Shown piece by piece: positions 48,772 through 58,242 of a stretch of 64,000 nt of DNA. The position numbers were made by a program, and so were the translations under genes. The stretch is from Sphaerisporangium corydalis (GTDB lineage: Bacteria > Actinomycetota > Actinomycetes > Streptosporangiales > Streptosporangiaceae): NCBI RefSeq assembly GCF_025506355.1, contig NZ_JANZYP010000006.1, positions 1 to 64,000 on the forward strand, written 5' to 3'. Every line of letters starts with the position of its first letter. Within the stretch, counting starts at the first letter, position 1. The notes under the pieces were generated by a model. That model saw only the letters and a list, made by a program, of their open reading frames with translations. It made no database searches and had not been told where the DNA came from.

Positions 48772-51405
48772 ATGGCAGAGAGCGGTCCGCGCCCCGGCGA
48801 CTCATGGCCGCTCGTCGGCCGCGCCGCCGCGCTGCGCACCATCACCGAGGCCGTGACGCTGGCCGACGCCCACGGCGTGGTGATCGCGGGACCGCCGGGA
48901 GTGGGCAGGACGCGCCTGGCCGAGGAGGCGGTCGCGCGGCTCGCCGCGGCGGGCCACCCGACGGCCTGGGCGACCGGGACCCGCGCCGCCGGGACGATGG
49001 CGCTGGGCGCGCTGCTCCACCTGGTCCCCCCGGGCGACTCGCCGGTCCTCGTGGCGGGGCACACCTTCGCCAAGATCGTGGAACGGTTCAGCGTTCCCGG
49101 CGGCAGGCGGCCGGTGCTCGTCGTGGACGACGCCCACCTGCTCGACAGCGCCTCGGCCGCGCTCGTCCACCGGCTCGCCGTGCACACCAGGACCTTCGTG
49201 CTCCTCACGGCACGCCAGGGCCACCCCGCGCCCGACGCGGTGACGGCGCTGTGGAAGGAACGGGTGGCCCGGCGCGTCGACCTGCAGCCGCTGAGCGACG
49301 GCGACGTCGACACGCTGCTCGAACGCGGCCTGGACAGCCCGCTGGACGCCGTCACCCGCCGCACGCTGCGCCGCCTGTCCGTCGGCAACCCGCTGGTGCT
49401 GCGCGAGCTCGTGCGGTCGGGGCTGGAGGGATCGGCGCTGCGCCGCGTCGACGGCCTGTGGCACCTGGTCGGCCGGCTGCAGATCACCCCGAGGCTCGGT
49501 GACCTGATCGAGGCGCAGATGCAGGTCGACGACCCGGGCGTGCTGGCCGTGCTGGAGGTGCTCGCCTGCAAGGAACCCCTCTGCCGGCTCGTGCTCGAAC
49601 GCATCACCGGCCACGCCGCCGTCGTGCAGGCGGAACGGCGCGGCCTGGTCGTGGTGGAACGATCCGGATCGCGCGACCAGGCACGGCTCGCGATCCCCGC
49701 GTACGGGGAGGTGGTCAGGGCCCGGATGCCGCGCGCGCGTGCCCTCGCGATCTGGGAGCGGCTCGCCGAGTCCCTCGCCGGGTCGCCGCGCCGCCGCGCG
49801 GACGACGCGCTCGAACTGGCCGTGTGGCGGCTGGAGGCGGGGCTCGGCTCGTCGGCGCAGGAGCTGCTGGCCGCCGCCCGGCGCGCCGCCGAACGGCTGG
49901 AGCTCGACCTGGCCGAGCGGCTGGCGGTCGCCTCCCGTGACGCCCAGGGCGGGGTGGACGCCGAGCTGACCCTGGCCGAGGTGCTGGCCTGGCAGGGGCG
50001 TTACGTCGACGCGGCCGGCACGCTCCCGGCCCCGGAGGAGTGCGACGGCCAGGAACGCGCCGACCGGCGGGCGATGCTCACCGAGCGCATCGGCCACTGG
50101 CACCACGACGCCGCGCCCGCCCGGCGGCGACCGGCGGGCGATCGGGCCGCGGCGGCCGTGCGGACCTGGACGACGCTGCTCGCCGGGCACGTCACGGAGA
50201 CCCTCACGGCCGGCGAGGCGCTGCTGGCCCGGCCGTGCACGCTGCCCGCGCGGGCGGCGATCTGCGCGACCACCGCCGTCACGGTCGCCGCCGGCCTCGC
50301 CGGGGACCTCGCTCTGGTCGGGCGGCGCAGCGCCACGGGCCTGGCGGTCGCCTCGGAGCACCGCGCGGCGCTGCCCTGGGCGCGGACCCAGGTCCGCGGC
50401 GCCAGGTGCCTCGCCGACCTGCTGGGCGGGGCGCTCACCGCCGCGTCCGAGACCGCGGAGGACATGTACCGCGAGGTCGTCGAGACCCAGATGGCCCCCC
50501 TGGTCGGCGTGTGGACCGCCGCGCGGGGCATCGTGGCCAAGGCCCAGGGGCGGGTACGGCCGGCACAGCAGGCGCTGCTGGAGGCGGTCGTGCTGCTGGA
50601 GGGGCACGACCCGCTCCGGTTGCGGCGCGTCTACCTGGCCGAGCTGGCCGGCGCGCACGCGATGGCGGGGGACACCGTCCAGGCGGACGCGTGGCTCGGC
50701 CGGATGGACGCCTCTCCCGCGACGCCGGGGGCGCTGTTCGACCCGCTGATCGAGCGCAACCGCGCCTGGGCCGCCGCCGCCGCGCTGGACCTTCCCCTCG
50801 CGGCGTGCCTGGCCACCGGGGCCGCGAAGGTCGCCCGCGAGGCCGGAGCGCCGCTGGTCGAGGCACTGGCGCTGTCCGACGCCGCGAGGTTCGGCGCCGC
50901 CAAGGAGGTGCGCGACCGGCTGGGCGAGCTCGCCAGGGACACCGCCACCCCCGCGACGCGGGCGTTCGCCCTGGCGGCCACCGCGCTCGCCACCGACGAC
51001 GCCCAGCTGCTGGCGGAGGCGGCCGAGACGCTGCACACCATGGGCCACCTGCTGTTCGCCGCCGAGGCGGCCGCGACCGCCTACCGCCTGCACGCCGGGG
51101 CGGGCCGGCACACCTCGGCCAAGAACGCGCTCGTGTTCGCCCGTGAGCTGCTGGCCGAGTGCGGCGGCGCGCGCACGCCGCTGACGGACCTGACCGGCAG
51201 CGAGGCGTCGCTGACCCCCAGGGAACTGCAGGTGGCGAAGCTGATCGCGACCGGGCTGTCCGGACGCGCCGTCGCCAACCGCCTCGGCCTCTCGCTCCGC
51301 ACCGTCAACAACCACCTCGGCCGCGTGTACACCAAGCTCGGCGTCTCCGGCCGCCACACCCTCGCCCAGGTCCTGGACCGCGCGCCCGCACAGGCGAAGG
51401 GCTGA
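48772..51405 (+). CDS. LAL-type LuxR regulator with altered Walker A
   Basis: An 877-residue large LuxR regulator: a STAND ATPase (about 12-270), helical repeats, and a C-terminal LuxR helix-turn-helix (LTPRELQVAKLIATGLSGRAVANRL). The Walker A motif reads GPPGVGRT, with Arg in place of the catalytic Lys, while Walker B (LVVDDAHLLD) is normal, so nucleotide binding or hydrolysis may be weak. ATG 48772 follows GAAGGGG. LAL regulators often control secondary metabolite clusters; this one flanks the RiPP region but has its own promoter region. Confidence 0.82.
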   Translation: MAESGPRPGDSWPLVGRAAALRTITEAVTLADAHGVVIAGPPGVGRTRLAEEAVARLAAAGHPTAWATGTRAAGTMALGALLHLVPPGDSPVLVAGHTFAKIVERFSVPGGRRPVLVVDDAHLLDSASAALVHRLAVHTRTFVLLTARQGHPAPDAVTALWKERVARRVDLQPLSDGDVDTLLERGLDSPLDAVTRRTLRRLSVGNPLVLRELVRSGLEGSALRRVDGLWHLVGRLQITPRLGDLIEAQMQVDDPGVLAVLEVLACKEPLCRLVLERITGHAAVVQAERRGLVVVERSGSRDQARLAIPAYGEVVRARMPRARALAIWERLAESLAGSPRRRADDALELAVWRLEAGLGSSAQELLAAARRAAERLELDLAERLAVASRDAQGGVDAELTLAEVLAWQGRYVDAAGTLPAPEECDGQERADRRAMLTERIGHWHHDAAPARRRPAGDRAAAAVRTWTTLLAGHVTETLTAGEALLARPCTLPARAAICATTAVTVAAGLAGDLALVGRRSATGLAVASEHRAALPWARTQVRGARCLADLLGGALTAASETAEDMYREVVETQMAPLVGVWTAARGIVAKAQGRVRPAQQALLEAVVLLEGHDPLRLRRVYLAELAGAHAMAGDTVQADAWLGRMDASPATPGALFDPLIERNRAWAAAAALDLPLAACLATGAAKVAREAGAPLVEALALSDAARFGAAKEVRDRLGELARDTATPATRAFALAATALATDDAQLLAEAAETLHTMGHLLFAAEAAATAYRLHAGAGRHTSAKNALVFARELLAECGGARTPLTDLTGSEASLTPRELQVAKLIATGLSGRAVANRLGLSLRTVNNHLGRVYTKLGVSGRHTLAQVLDRAPAQAKG

Positions 51406-51421
51406 GCACGCGCCACCACCG

Positions 51422-52114
51422 CTAGGCGGGGCCGTGGGAGCGGGGGGTGACCAGGCCGGACTCGTAGGCGGTGACGACCGCCTGGGTGCGGTCGCGCAGG
51501 CCCAGCTTGCCGAGTACCCGACTGACGTGCGTCTTGACGGTCTCCTCGGTGACCGTCAGCCGGGCCGCGATCTCGGGGTTGGACAGGCCTTCCGCCACCA
51601 GGCGCAGGACCTGGGTCTCGCGCGGGGTGAGCGTGGCGAGCGCCGGCGCGGCCGGGGCGCCGGGCCTCGGGCGCAGCAGGGCGAACTCGCTGATCAGCCG
51701 GCGGGTGACCGCCGGGGCCAGCAGCGCCTCCCCGGCGGCGATCACGCGGACCGCGTCGAAGAGCCGCTCGGCGGTGACGTCCTTGAGCAGGAACCCGCTG
51801 GCCCCGGCGCGCAGCGCGTCGTAGATGTACTCGTCCAGGTCGAACGTCGTCAGGATCAGGACGCGCGGCCCGGTGCCCGCCGCGCCGGCGAGGCGCCGGG
51901 TGGCCTCAATGCCGTCCATGCCCGGCATGCGGACGTCCATCAGGACGACGTCGGGGGACAGCTCACGGCAGGCGCGTACGGCCTCGGCGCCGTCGGAGGC
52001 CGTGCCGACGACGGTGAAGTCCGGCTGGGTGCCGAGCAGCTCGGCGAACCCCGTACGCACCACGGGGTGGTCGTCGGCGACGACGATCCTGATCGCCGGG
52101 GGCGGGGAGCTCAT
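51422..52114 (-). CDS. NarL-family response regulator
   Basis: A 230-residue two-component regulator. The receiver has the acidic pair in VADDHP, phospho-Asp in VVLMDVRMPG and Lys in GFLLKD, all intact. The LuxR helix-turn-helix is LTPRETQVLRLVAEGLSNPEIAARL. It overlaps the kinase gene by 4 bases (ATGA) and should be its partner. The likely target is the divergent ABC exporter through the palindrome at 53521-53546. Confidence 0.88.
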   Translation of the reverse strand: MSSPPPAIRIVVADDHPVVRTGFAELLGTQPDFTVVGTASDGAEAVRACRELSPDVVLMDVRMPGMDGIEATRRLAGAAGTGPRVLILTTFDLDEYIYDALRAGASGFLLKDVTAERLFDAVRVIAAGEALLAPAVTRRLISEFALLRPRPGAPAAPALATLTPRETQVLRLVAEGLSNPEIAARLTVTEETVKTHVSRVLGKLGLRDRTQAVVTAYESGLVTPRSHGPA

Positions 52115-53475
52115 CCGGCCGCCTCGTCCTTCCCCGGCAGGCGGGCCTCGACGAGGAAGCCGCCGCCGGCGCCGGGTCCGGCGCGCAGCCGTCCGCCGAC
52201 GGCTGAGGCACGCTCCCGCATCCCGGCCAGACCATGCCCTCCGGCCGGCGACCAGGCGTCCGGCCCTTCCGGCGGTGCCGAAGCGCCCGGCCCGCCTCTC
52301 TCACGCGGTGCCGAGGCGCCCGGACAGCCTCTCTCACGCGGTGCCGAGGCGGGCGGGCGTTCCCGGTCCGGGGCCGCCGGTGGGGGCGTGCCGGGGCCGT
52401 TGTCGCGGATCAGGAGTGTCAGGGCGTCCTCGGTGTAGTGCAGTTCCACGTCGACGGCGGCGCCGGGCGCGTGCCGGCGGGCGTTGGTGAGGGCCTCCTG
52501 GACGATGCGGTACGCCGCGAGCTCCACGCCGGGGCCGAGCGCGACCGGCGGGCCCCTGAGGATCAGGCGGGTGCCCGTCCCGGACGCGTCCCGTGACTCG
52601 TCCAGCAGCTCGTTCAGCTCCCGCAGGCTCAGGCCCGGCTGGGGCCGCCGGTCCGCCGGCTCCGCCCGCGCGTCCTCCCGCAGCACGCCGAGTAGGCGCC
52701 GCATCTCGGTCAGCGCCGCCCGCGCGGTGTCGCCGATGGCCGACAGCCGCTCCGCGCCCGCGGCCGGCATCCCCGGGGTGGTCAGCCGGGCCGTCTCCGC
52801 CTGCACCGCGACCATGGAGATGTGGTGGGCCACGACGTCGTGCAGCTCGCGGGCGATGCGCGCCCGCTCGCCGCGCGCCGTGTACTCCAGCAGGGTCCCG
52901 TCCACGACCCGCCGGGCGGCGCCGCTCTCCATCGCCTCGCCGCGCGCCCGCCGCGCGATCCCGGCCAGGGCGCAGGCCGGGGCCAGGGAGGCCAGCAGCA
53001 GCGTGAGGACCCGGGTCTCGCCGGCGGGCGTCCCCGCCAGCGCCAGCACGGGGAACGGCACGGCGAGGAGCACGGCCAGCCGTTGCGAGCCGGCGCGGCC
53101 GAGCCGGTACCCCACGGCGAGCTGGACGCCCACGCCGGCGACGGTCAGCGTCTCGAAGGCCGTGAGGGACAGCACGCTCGCGGCGGTGACGACCACGGCG
53201 GCCACGGCCGGCTGCGCCCACAGCAGGGCGAACGGCAGCGTGGTGGCCAGGGCGACCAGGGCCAGCACCAGCATCAGCGGCCCCCTGCCCGGCCCCGCCA
53301 CGGCCGGGACACCCGCGGACCGCCCCAGCGACTCGGCCACCGCGAACAGGGCGGGCGCCGCGGCGGCCACCAGCAGCCCCGGCGAAGGGGCGGACAACAA
53401 GGAGCCGTGCGGAGGCGCCGGGGTGCGTCGTGTCCATCTGTCGCGCCGGTCGTCCGCTCGGTTCACACGGGTCAT
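52111..53475 (-). CDS. Membrane sensor histidine kinase (HisKA_3, DesK-like)
   Basis: A 454-residue kinase with four to five N-terminal membrane helices, the HisKA_3 box RELHDVVAHHISMVAVQAE (phospho-His) and a HATPase_c domain (YRIVQEALTNARRHAPG, LLIRDNGPGTP, GHGLAGMRERA). Between the G1 and G2 boxes of the ATPase lies a Pro/Gly/Arg-rich insertion made of repeated units. I use ATG 53475 as the start; 53502 is possible. It forms a two-component pair with the regulator at 51422 and may sense membrane-active compounds, like related pairs next to ABC exporters. Confidence 0.85.
   Translation of the reverse strand: MTRVNRADDRRDRWTRRTPAPPHGSLLSAPSPGLLVAAAAPALFAVAESLGRSAGVPAVAGPGRGPLMLVLALVALATTLPFALLWAQPAVAAVVVTAASVLSLTAFETLTVAGVGVQLAVGYRLGRAGSQRLAVLLAVPFPVLALAGTPAGETRVLTLLLASLAPACALAGIARRARGEAMESGAARRVVDGTLLEYTARGERARIARELHDVVAHHISMVAVQAETARLTTPGMPAAGAERLSAIGDTARAALTEMRRLLGVLREDARAEPADRRPQPGLSLRELNELLDESRDASGTGTRLILRGPPVALGPGVELAAYRIVQEALTNARRHAPGAAVDVELHYTEDALTLLIRDNGPGTPPPAAPDRERPPASAPRERGCPGASAPRERGGPGASAPPEGPDAWSPAGGHGLAGMRERASAVGGRLRAGPGAGGGFLVEARLPGKDEAAG
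52274..52339 (-). repeat. 33-bp tandem repeat in the histidine kinase gene
   Basis: Units 52274-52306 and 52307-52339 (three mismatches) plus a partial third unit encode repeats of GASAPRERG inside the ATP lid region of the kinase domain. Confidence 0.8.
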
Positions 53476-53520
53476 TGTCGTCGCTGGTCGAGGCCCCGGC
53501 ATCCCCCGGCCCCGTGATTC

Positions 53521-53546
53521 GGCCGTCCCTCACGTGAGGGACGGCC
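53521..53546. promoter_or_regulatory. Perfect 26-bp palindrome between kinase and exporter genes
   Basis: GGCCGTCCCTCAC (53521-53533) is followed directly by its exact complement (53534-53546), centre CACGTG. It lies 46 bases before the kinase start and 88 before the exporter ATPase start, the place expected for the operator of the two-component system. As RNA it could also form a hairpin. Confidence 0.65.
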
Positions 53547-53634
53547 GGCCGCGGGCGTCCCCCGCGCCGGTGACGGCCAAGATGGCTCCACGCCGTGACG
53601 ACCACGCCCCGGGCCGCTGCCTACTGTGCCTGGC

Positions 53635-54564
53635 ATGGAAGCAATCATCGAAGTCGACGGGCTGCGCAAGCGGTTCGGCCGGACCACGGCCCTGGACGGG
53701 ATGACGTTCACCGTCACGCCGGGGCGGGTGACCGGCTTCGTCGGCCCCAACGGCGCGGGCAAGTCCACCACGATGCGGGTGATCCTCGGCCTGGACATGG
53801 CCGACGAGGGCACCGCCCTGGTCGGCGGCCGTCCGTACGCGAGCCTGCGCAACCCGCTCGGCCACGTCGGCGCCCTGCTGGACGCCGCCGCCCTGCAGCC
53901 GAGCCGCAAGGCGCGTGACCACCTGCTGTGGCTGGCCCACTCCCAGGGCCTGACGGCCAGGCGGGTCGACGAGGTGATCGAACTGGTCGGCCTGCGGTCG
54001 GTGGCCCGGCGGAAGGCGGGCGGCTTCTCCCTCGGCATGCGCCAGCGGCTCGGGATCGCCGCGGCCCTGATCGGCGACCCGCCGATCCTCATGCTGGACG
54101 AGCCGTCCAACGGCCTCGACCCCGAGGGCATCGTGTGGATCCGCGGCCTGCTGCGCTCGCTGGCCGCCGAGGGGCGCGCCGTCCTGGTGTCCAGCCACCT
54201 GATGAGCGAGCTCCAGGACACCGCGGGCCACCTGGTGGTCGTCGGCCGGGGCCGGGTCGTCGCCGACACCAGTGTGGCCGACCTGATCGAGACCGCGTCC
54301 GGCGGGCGGGTCACGCTGCGCACCACGGCGCGGCCTGAGGCGATGACGGCGCTGGCCCGCGCTGGCGCCACCGTGGCCGCCACCGGCAGCGACACCCTCA
54401 CCGTCTCCGGGCTGCCGGCCGAACGGGTCGTGACGCTCCTGGCGGAGGACGCGGTGCCGTTCTCGGAGGTGGCGGCGCACCGCGCCACCCTGGAGGAGGC
54501 CTACATGGACCTCACGCGGGACGCGGTCGATTTCCGCGCCGCCGGTCAGGAGGCGGCGCGATGA
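53635..54564 (+). CDS. ABC transporter ATP-binding protein
   Basis: A 309-residue ATPase: Walker A GPNGAGKST, signature FSLGMRQRL, Walker B LMLDEPSNG, H-loop SSHLMSE, and a C-terminal extension (VTLRTTARPEAMTAL). It belongs to the bacitracin/lantibiotic-export type (BcrA-like). ATG 53635 is chosen over GTG 53626. It overlaps the permease gene as ATGA. Confidence 0.85.
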   Translation: MEAIIEVDGLRKRFGRTTALDGMTFTVTPGRVTGFVGPNGAGKSTTMRVILGLDMADEGTALVGGRPYASLRNPLGHVGALLDAAALQPSRKARDHLLWLAHSQGLTARRVDEVIELVGLRSVARRKAGGFSLGMRQRLGIAAALIGDPPILMLDEPSNGLDPEGIVWIRGLLRSLAAEGRAVLVSSHLMSELQDTAGHLVVVGRGRVVADTSVADLIETASGGRVTLRTTARPEAMTALARAGATVAATGSDTLTVSGLPAERVVTLLAEDAVPFSEVAAHRATLEEAYMDLTRDAVDFRAAGQEAAR

Positions 54565-56129
54565 CCGTCACCGCCCCCTACCGCTCCGCCCTGCCCGCCG
54601 GCCGGGACGGCATCACGCGCACGCTGCGCGCCGAATGGACCAAGTTCAGGACGGTACGCGGCTGGATGATCACCACGGTTGCCGCGGCGCTGGTCACCAT
54701 GCTGCTCGGGTTGCTGTTCGCGGTCGGCAGCCGGACCTCGTGCAGCGTGGGCCCGGTCGAGGTCGCCTGCCCGGCGGTGCCGCTCGGTCCGGGCGGCGAG
54801 GCGGTGCAGGACCGGTTCTTCTTCGCGAACCAGACGCTGACCGGGGACGGCTCCATCACCGCCCGGGTGACCTCCATGACCGGCGTCATCACCTACCCCC
54901 CGCCGGACCACGACAAGCTCGTCTCCGGCCTGGTGCCGTGGGCGAAGGCCGGGATCATGATCAAGGCGAGCGCCGCGCCGGGGTCGTCGTACGCGGCGGT
55001 GACGCTCACCGGCCGGCACGGGGTGCGGATGCAGGACGACTTCACCCACGACACCGCGGGCCGCCCGGGCGGCGTCACGGCCGCCGCCCCGCGCTGGCTG
55101 CGGCTGACCCGCTCCGGCGGCACGCTCACCGGGTACGAGTCGCCCGACGGCACGCGGTGGACCGAGATCGGCACCGCCCGGCCGGCCGCTCTGCCGGCTA
55201 CGGTGCGGGCCGGGCTGTTCGTCACATCGCCCAGCGACATGACGGTGAAGGCGAACACCATGGGCGGGAGCATCGTCCAAGCACGCTTCACCCAGGCCAG
55301 CGCCGTCTTCGACCGGGTCGAGGTGCGAGGCCGGGCGTCCGGCGCCTGGCGCGGCGACGACGTGGGGGACGACGGGGGAAAGACCGACTGGGAGCGGTAC
55401 CACCGCCCGAGCGGGCTCCTCCAGGCCGGCGGCACCCTCACCGTGACCGGAAGCGGCGACATCGCGCCGAGCAGGGACGGCGTGCGCGTCGAGAGCACCC
55501 TCACCGGCGTGGTGCTCGGGCTGATCCTGGTGATCGTCGTGGCGGTCATGTTCGTCACCGCCGAGTACCGGCGCGGCCTGATCCGCACCACCCTGCTCGC
55601 CGAACCCCGACGCGGCCGGGTCCTGGCGGCGAAGGCCGCCGTGGCCGGCGCGGTCGCCTTCGTCACCGGGCTCACCGCCGGGGCCGTCGCGGTCCCGCTC
55701 AGCGTCGCGGTCCTGCGCGCGGGCGGCAACCACGTCCTCCCGGTGTCCCCGCTCACCGAGGTGCGCGTCGTGGCCGGGGTCGCCGCGCTGTTCGCCGCCA
55801 CCGCCGTGCTCGCCGTCGCCCTCGGCGCCCTGTACCGGCGGAGCGTCGCGGCGGTGACCACCGGCATCGTGCTGCTCGTCGTCCCCTACGTCATCGCGAC
55901 CGCCTCGGTCCTGCCCGATGCCGCGTCGGAGTGGCTGACGCGGCTCAGCCCGGCGGCCGGCTTCGCGATCCTGCAGAGCATCCCGGAGTACGCGCACGTC
56001 ACCGGCCACTACACGCCGTCGGACGGCTACTACCCCCTGGCGCCGTGGGCGGGCATGGCCGTGCTGTGCCTGTACGCCGCGCTCGCCCTCGGGCTGGCCG
56101 TGACCCGGCTGCGGCGGAGGGACGCGTGA
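54561..56129 (+). CDS. ABC-2 permease with a large extracytoplasmic beta domain
   Basis: A 522-residue permease. After the first helix (about residues 35-57) a ~260-residue extracytoplasmic domain is inserted (VTSMTGVITYPPP, then WLRLTRSGGTLTGYESPDGTRWTEIG, a DUF1349/laminin-G-like sandwich), followed by five more helices. BcrB-type permeases usually lack such an insertion; it could bind a sugar or peptide ligand outside the cell. It is coupled to the ATPase and to the second permease by short overlaps. Confidence 0.8.
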   Translation: MTVTAPYRSALPAGRDGITRTLRAEWTKFRTVRGWMITTVAAALVTMLLGLLFAVGSRTSCSVGPVEVACPAVPLGPGGEAVQDRFFFANQTLTGDGSITARVTSMTGVITYPPPDHDKLVSGLVPWAKAGIMIKASAAPGSSYAAVTLTGRHGVRMQDDFTHDTAGRPGGVTAAAPRWLRLTRSGGTLTGYESPDGTRWTEIGTARPAALPATVRAGLFVTSPSDMTVKANTMGGSIVQARFTQASAVFDRVEVRGRASGAWRGDDVGDDGGKTDWERYHRPSGLLQAGGTLTVTGSGDIAPSRDGVRVESTLTGVVLGLILVIVVAVMFVTAEYRRGLIRTTLLAEPRRGRVLAAKAAVAGAVAFVTGLTAGAVAVPLSVAVLRAGGNHVLPVSPLTEVRVVAGVAALFAATAVLAVALGALYRRSVAAVTTGIVLLVVPYVIATASVLPDAASEWLTRLSPAAGFAILQSIPEYAHVTGHYTPSDGYYPLAPWAGMAVLCLYAALALGLAVTRLRRRDA

Positions 56130-56902
56130 GGCGGGAACTGCACGCCGAGTGGACCAAGCTGCGCACCGTCGCGGCCCCCGGGTGGCTGCTGCTCGCGGTC
56201 GTCGCGCTGACGGCGGCCGCAAGCGCGGGGGTGGCCGCGACCGTGACCTGCCCGCCGGCCGGCTGCGCCTACGACGTCCCCAAGCTCGGCCTCGTCGGCG
56301 TCCAGCTCGGCCAGGCGGTCGTCGCGATCCTCGCCGTCCTGGTGATCGGGGGCGAGTACGGCACCGGCATGATCCGCACCACCCTCACCGCGATGCCCCG
56401 CCGGGCCGCCGTCCTCGCCGCCAAGGCGGCGGTGCTCACCGGCGCGACGCTGGCCGCCGGGACCGCCGCCGTGCTCGCGAGCATGCTCGCCGGGCGGCTC
56501 ATCCTGCCCGGCAACGGGTTCGTGCCCGCGCCCGGGCAGGCGCTCCTGTCGCTGGGCGACGGGCCCACGCTCCGCGCGGCGGCCGGGTCGGTGCTCTACC
56601 TCGCCCTGGTCGCGCTGCTCGGCCTCGGCGTCGCCACCGCCGTGCGGGAGTCCGCGGTGGCCATCGGGGTCGTGCTCGGCCTGCTCTACCTGTTCCCGAT
56701 CGTCATCGGCATGTTCGCCGACGAGGGCTGGCGGCACCTGCTGTACGCGATCGGGCCGTCGACCGCCGGGCTCACCGTCCAGGTGACCACCGGCCTGCGC
56801 GAGCTGCCCATCGGGCCGTGGACGGGCCTCGGCGTCCTGGCCGCCTGGGCCGCGGGGGCGCTGCTGTGCGGCGGCCTGATGCTCCGGGCCCGCGACGCCT
56901 GA
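56126..56902 (+). CDS. ABC-2 type permease
   Basis: A 258-residue permease with six membrane helices (LHAEWTKLRTV before helix 1, IGGEYGTGMIRTTL after helix 2, a signature of this exporter type that the previous gene shares as AEYRRGLIRTTL). The GTG start overlaps the upstream stop (GTGA). The two permeases probably form a heterodimer with the ATPase at 53635. Confidence 0.85.
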   Translation: MRRELHAEWTKLRTVAAPGWLLLAVVALTAAASAGVAATVTCPPAGCAYDVPKLGLVGVQLGQAVVAILAVLVIGGEYGTGMIRTTLTAMPRRAAVLAAKAAVLTGATLAAGTAAVLASMLAGRLILPGNGFVPAPGQALLSLGDGPTLRAAAGSVLYLALVALLGLGVATAVRESAVAIGVVLGLLYLFPIVIGMFADEGWRHLLYAIGPSTAGLTVQVTTGLRELPIGPWTGLGVLAAWAAGALLCGGLMLRARDA

Positions 56903-56972
56903 CCGCCCCGGCGCGGGCGGGCGGTCGGGGGAGCCGTCCGGGACCCCGGGCGGGCCGATCCGGGAGGGCGGG

Positions 56973-58181
56973 TCAGTCGTGGCGGAGGACGAAGGGGGCC
57001 TCGGCGTCGCCCCAGCCCACCGAGCCCACCGCCCACAGCCGGGAGGTGCCGGGCACCCGGGCGATGCCGGTCCTGCCGATGTCGTCGGACTCGGGGTACT
57101 GCTGGCCCTCCTCCTCACGCCGCAGCAGCGGGCCGTAGGAGGGGGTGAAGCCCTGGCCGTCGTAGTGCAGGAACAGGACCTGGCCGGAATGGTCGGCGTC
57201 GACGCCGCTGACCCACACGTCGTCCGCCGCCAGGGCCGTCAGCCCGTCGAGCCGGCCGCGCGGCACCGGGACCGGCACCCGCCTCCAGGCGGCGCCGTCC
57301 CAGTGGAGCACGAGCGGCGCCTCGGCCGAGTCGCCGGACGCCGTCACCCCGCCCACCGCCCACACGTCCGACGGCGAGACCATCCAGACCTTGCGCAGCA
57401 CCCCGCCCGCGATCTCCGGCGTGCGTCCCCGCTCCCACGACTGGACGTCCGGCCCGGAGACGGCGCTGCCGTGCCAGATCATCGGGGTGCCGCGCTTCCC
57501 GGAACCGGCCGGGGCGTCGGTGCCCACCGCCCATACGTGGCCGCGCCCGGCGGTGACCGCCGTGAAGTAGCCGTCGGCGCGCAGCGCGTTGCGGAACCCG
57601 CCGCCCCGCCATTCGGTGATCATCCCCTGGGAGGCGTTGCGGCCGACGAGCCAGGCGTGGCCCCCCGTGGTCGCGACGCCGGTCAGCGCGTAGTCGTCGG
57701 CCACGCCGAAAGGATGGAAACCCGTCCAGGTCCGGCCGTTCCAGTGGGCGGCGTAGGGGCTCTCGGCGTTGCCGACGACCCACGCGTCGTCCGGCCCGTC
57801 CGCGCTCACGCCGACGAGATGCCAGGCGGAGGAGGCGGGGACGCGCTTCTCGGTCCAGCGGGTGCCGTCCCAGTGCTGGACGGCGGGCGCGCCCTCGGTG
57901 TCCTCGGCGCTCGCCTCGTAGCCGACCGCCCAGGCGTCCCGGGGACCGGTCGAGGCGACGTCGAGCAGGGCCGCGCTGTCGTCGAGCCTGGCGGCCTTGA
58001 CGGCCTTCCAGGCGGGCGAGGACGCGATCTCGCCGGTCGCGGCCGGGCTCGCCGCGGCGCCCGGTGTCGCGGCCGGAGACCCCGGGGAGGGCCGCGCCGG
58101 CGGCCCGCCAGGCGCGCCGCCGCACGACGTCACCAGGACCAGGCAGGTGATCGCGATCGGCCAGCGCGGCGTAGTCCCCAT
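56973..58181 (-). CDS. Lipoprotein with repeated WxxxG beta-propeller-like blades
   Basis: A 402-residue protein with a signal peptide and lipobox (VTSCGG), then a Pro/Ala-rich spacer and repeated units of the type DAWAVGYEA, DAWVVGNAE, HVWAVGTDA, DVWAVGGV, LWAVGSVGW, each with a HWDG or HWNG turn. This points to a beta-propeller of five to seven blades on the outer cell face. I do not recognise a function. It stands alone, convergent to the permease gene. Confidence 0.7.
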   Translation of the reverse strand: MGTTPRWPIAITCLVLVTSCGGAPGGPPARPSPGSPAATPGAAASPAATGEIASSPAWKAVKAARLDDSAALLDVASTGPRDAWAVGYEASAEDTEGAPAVQHWDGTRWTEKRVPASSAWHLVGVSADGPDDAWVVGNAESPYAAHWNGRTWTGFHPFGVADDYALTGVATTGGHAWLVGRNASQGMITEWRGGGFRNALRADGYFTAVTAGRGHVWAVGTDAPAGSGKRGTPMIWHGSAVSGPDVQSWERGRTPEIAGGVLRKVWMVSPSDVWAVGGVTASGDSAEAPLVLHWDGAAWRRVPVPVPRGRLDGLTALAADDVWVSGVDADHSGQVLFLHYDGQGFTPSYGPLLRREEEGQQYPESDDIGRTGIARVPGTSRLWAVGSVGWGDAEAPFVLRHD

Positions 58182-58242
58182 GGCACGGCATGTTCCCAGG
58201 TGGTGCCGCGCCCCGCCACCGAACGCCGGTAACGGCTCTGGG

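Noticed and set aside
48802-51357. Minus-strand open frame of 851 codons
   Set aside because: Antisense shadow of the LAL regulator, rich in Gly, Arg and Gln with no motif.
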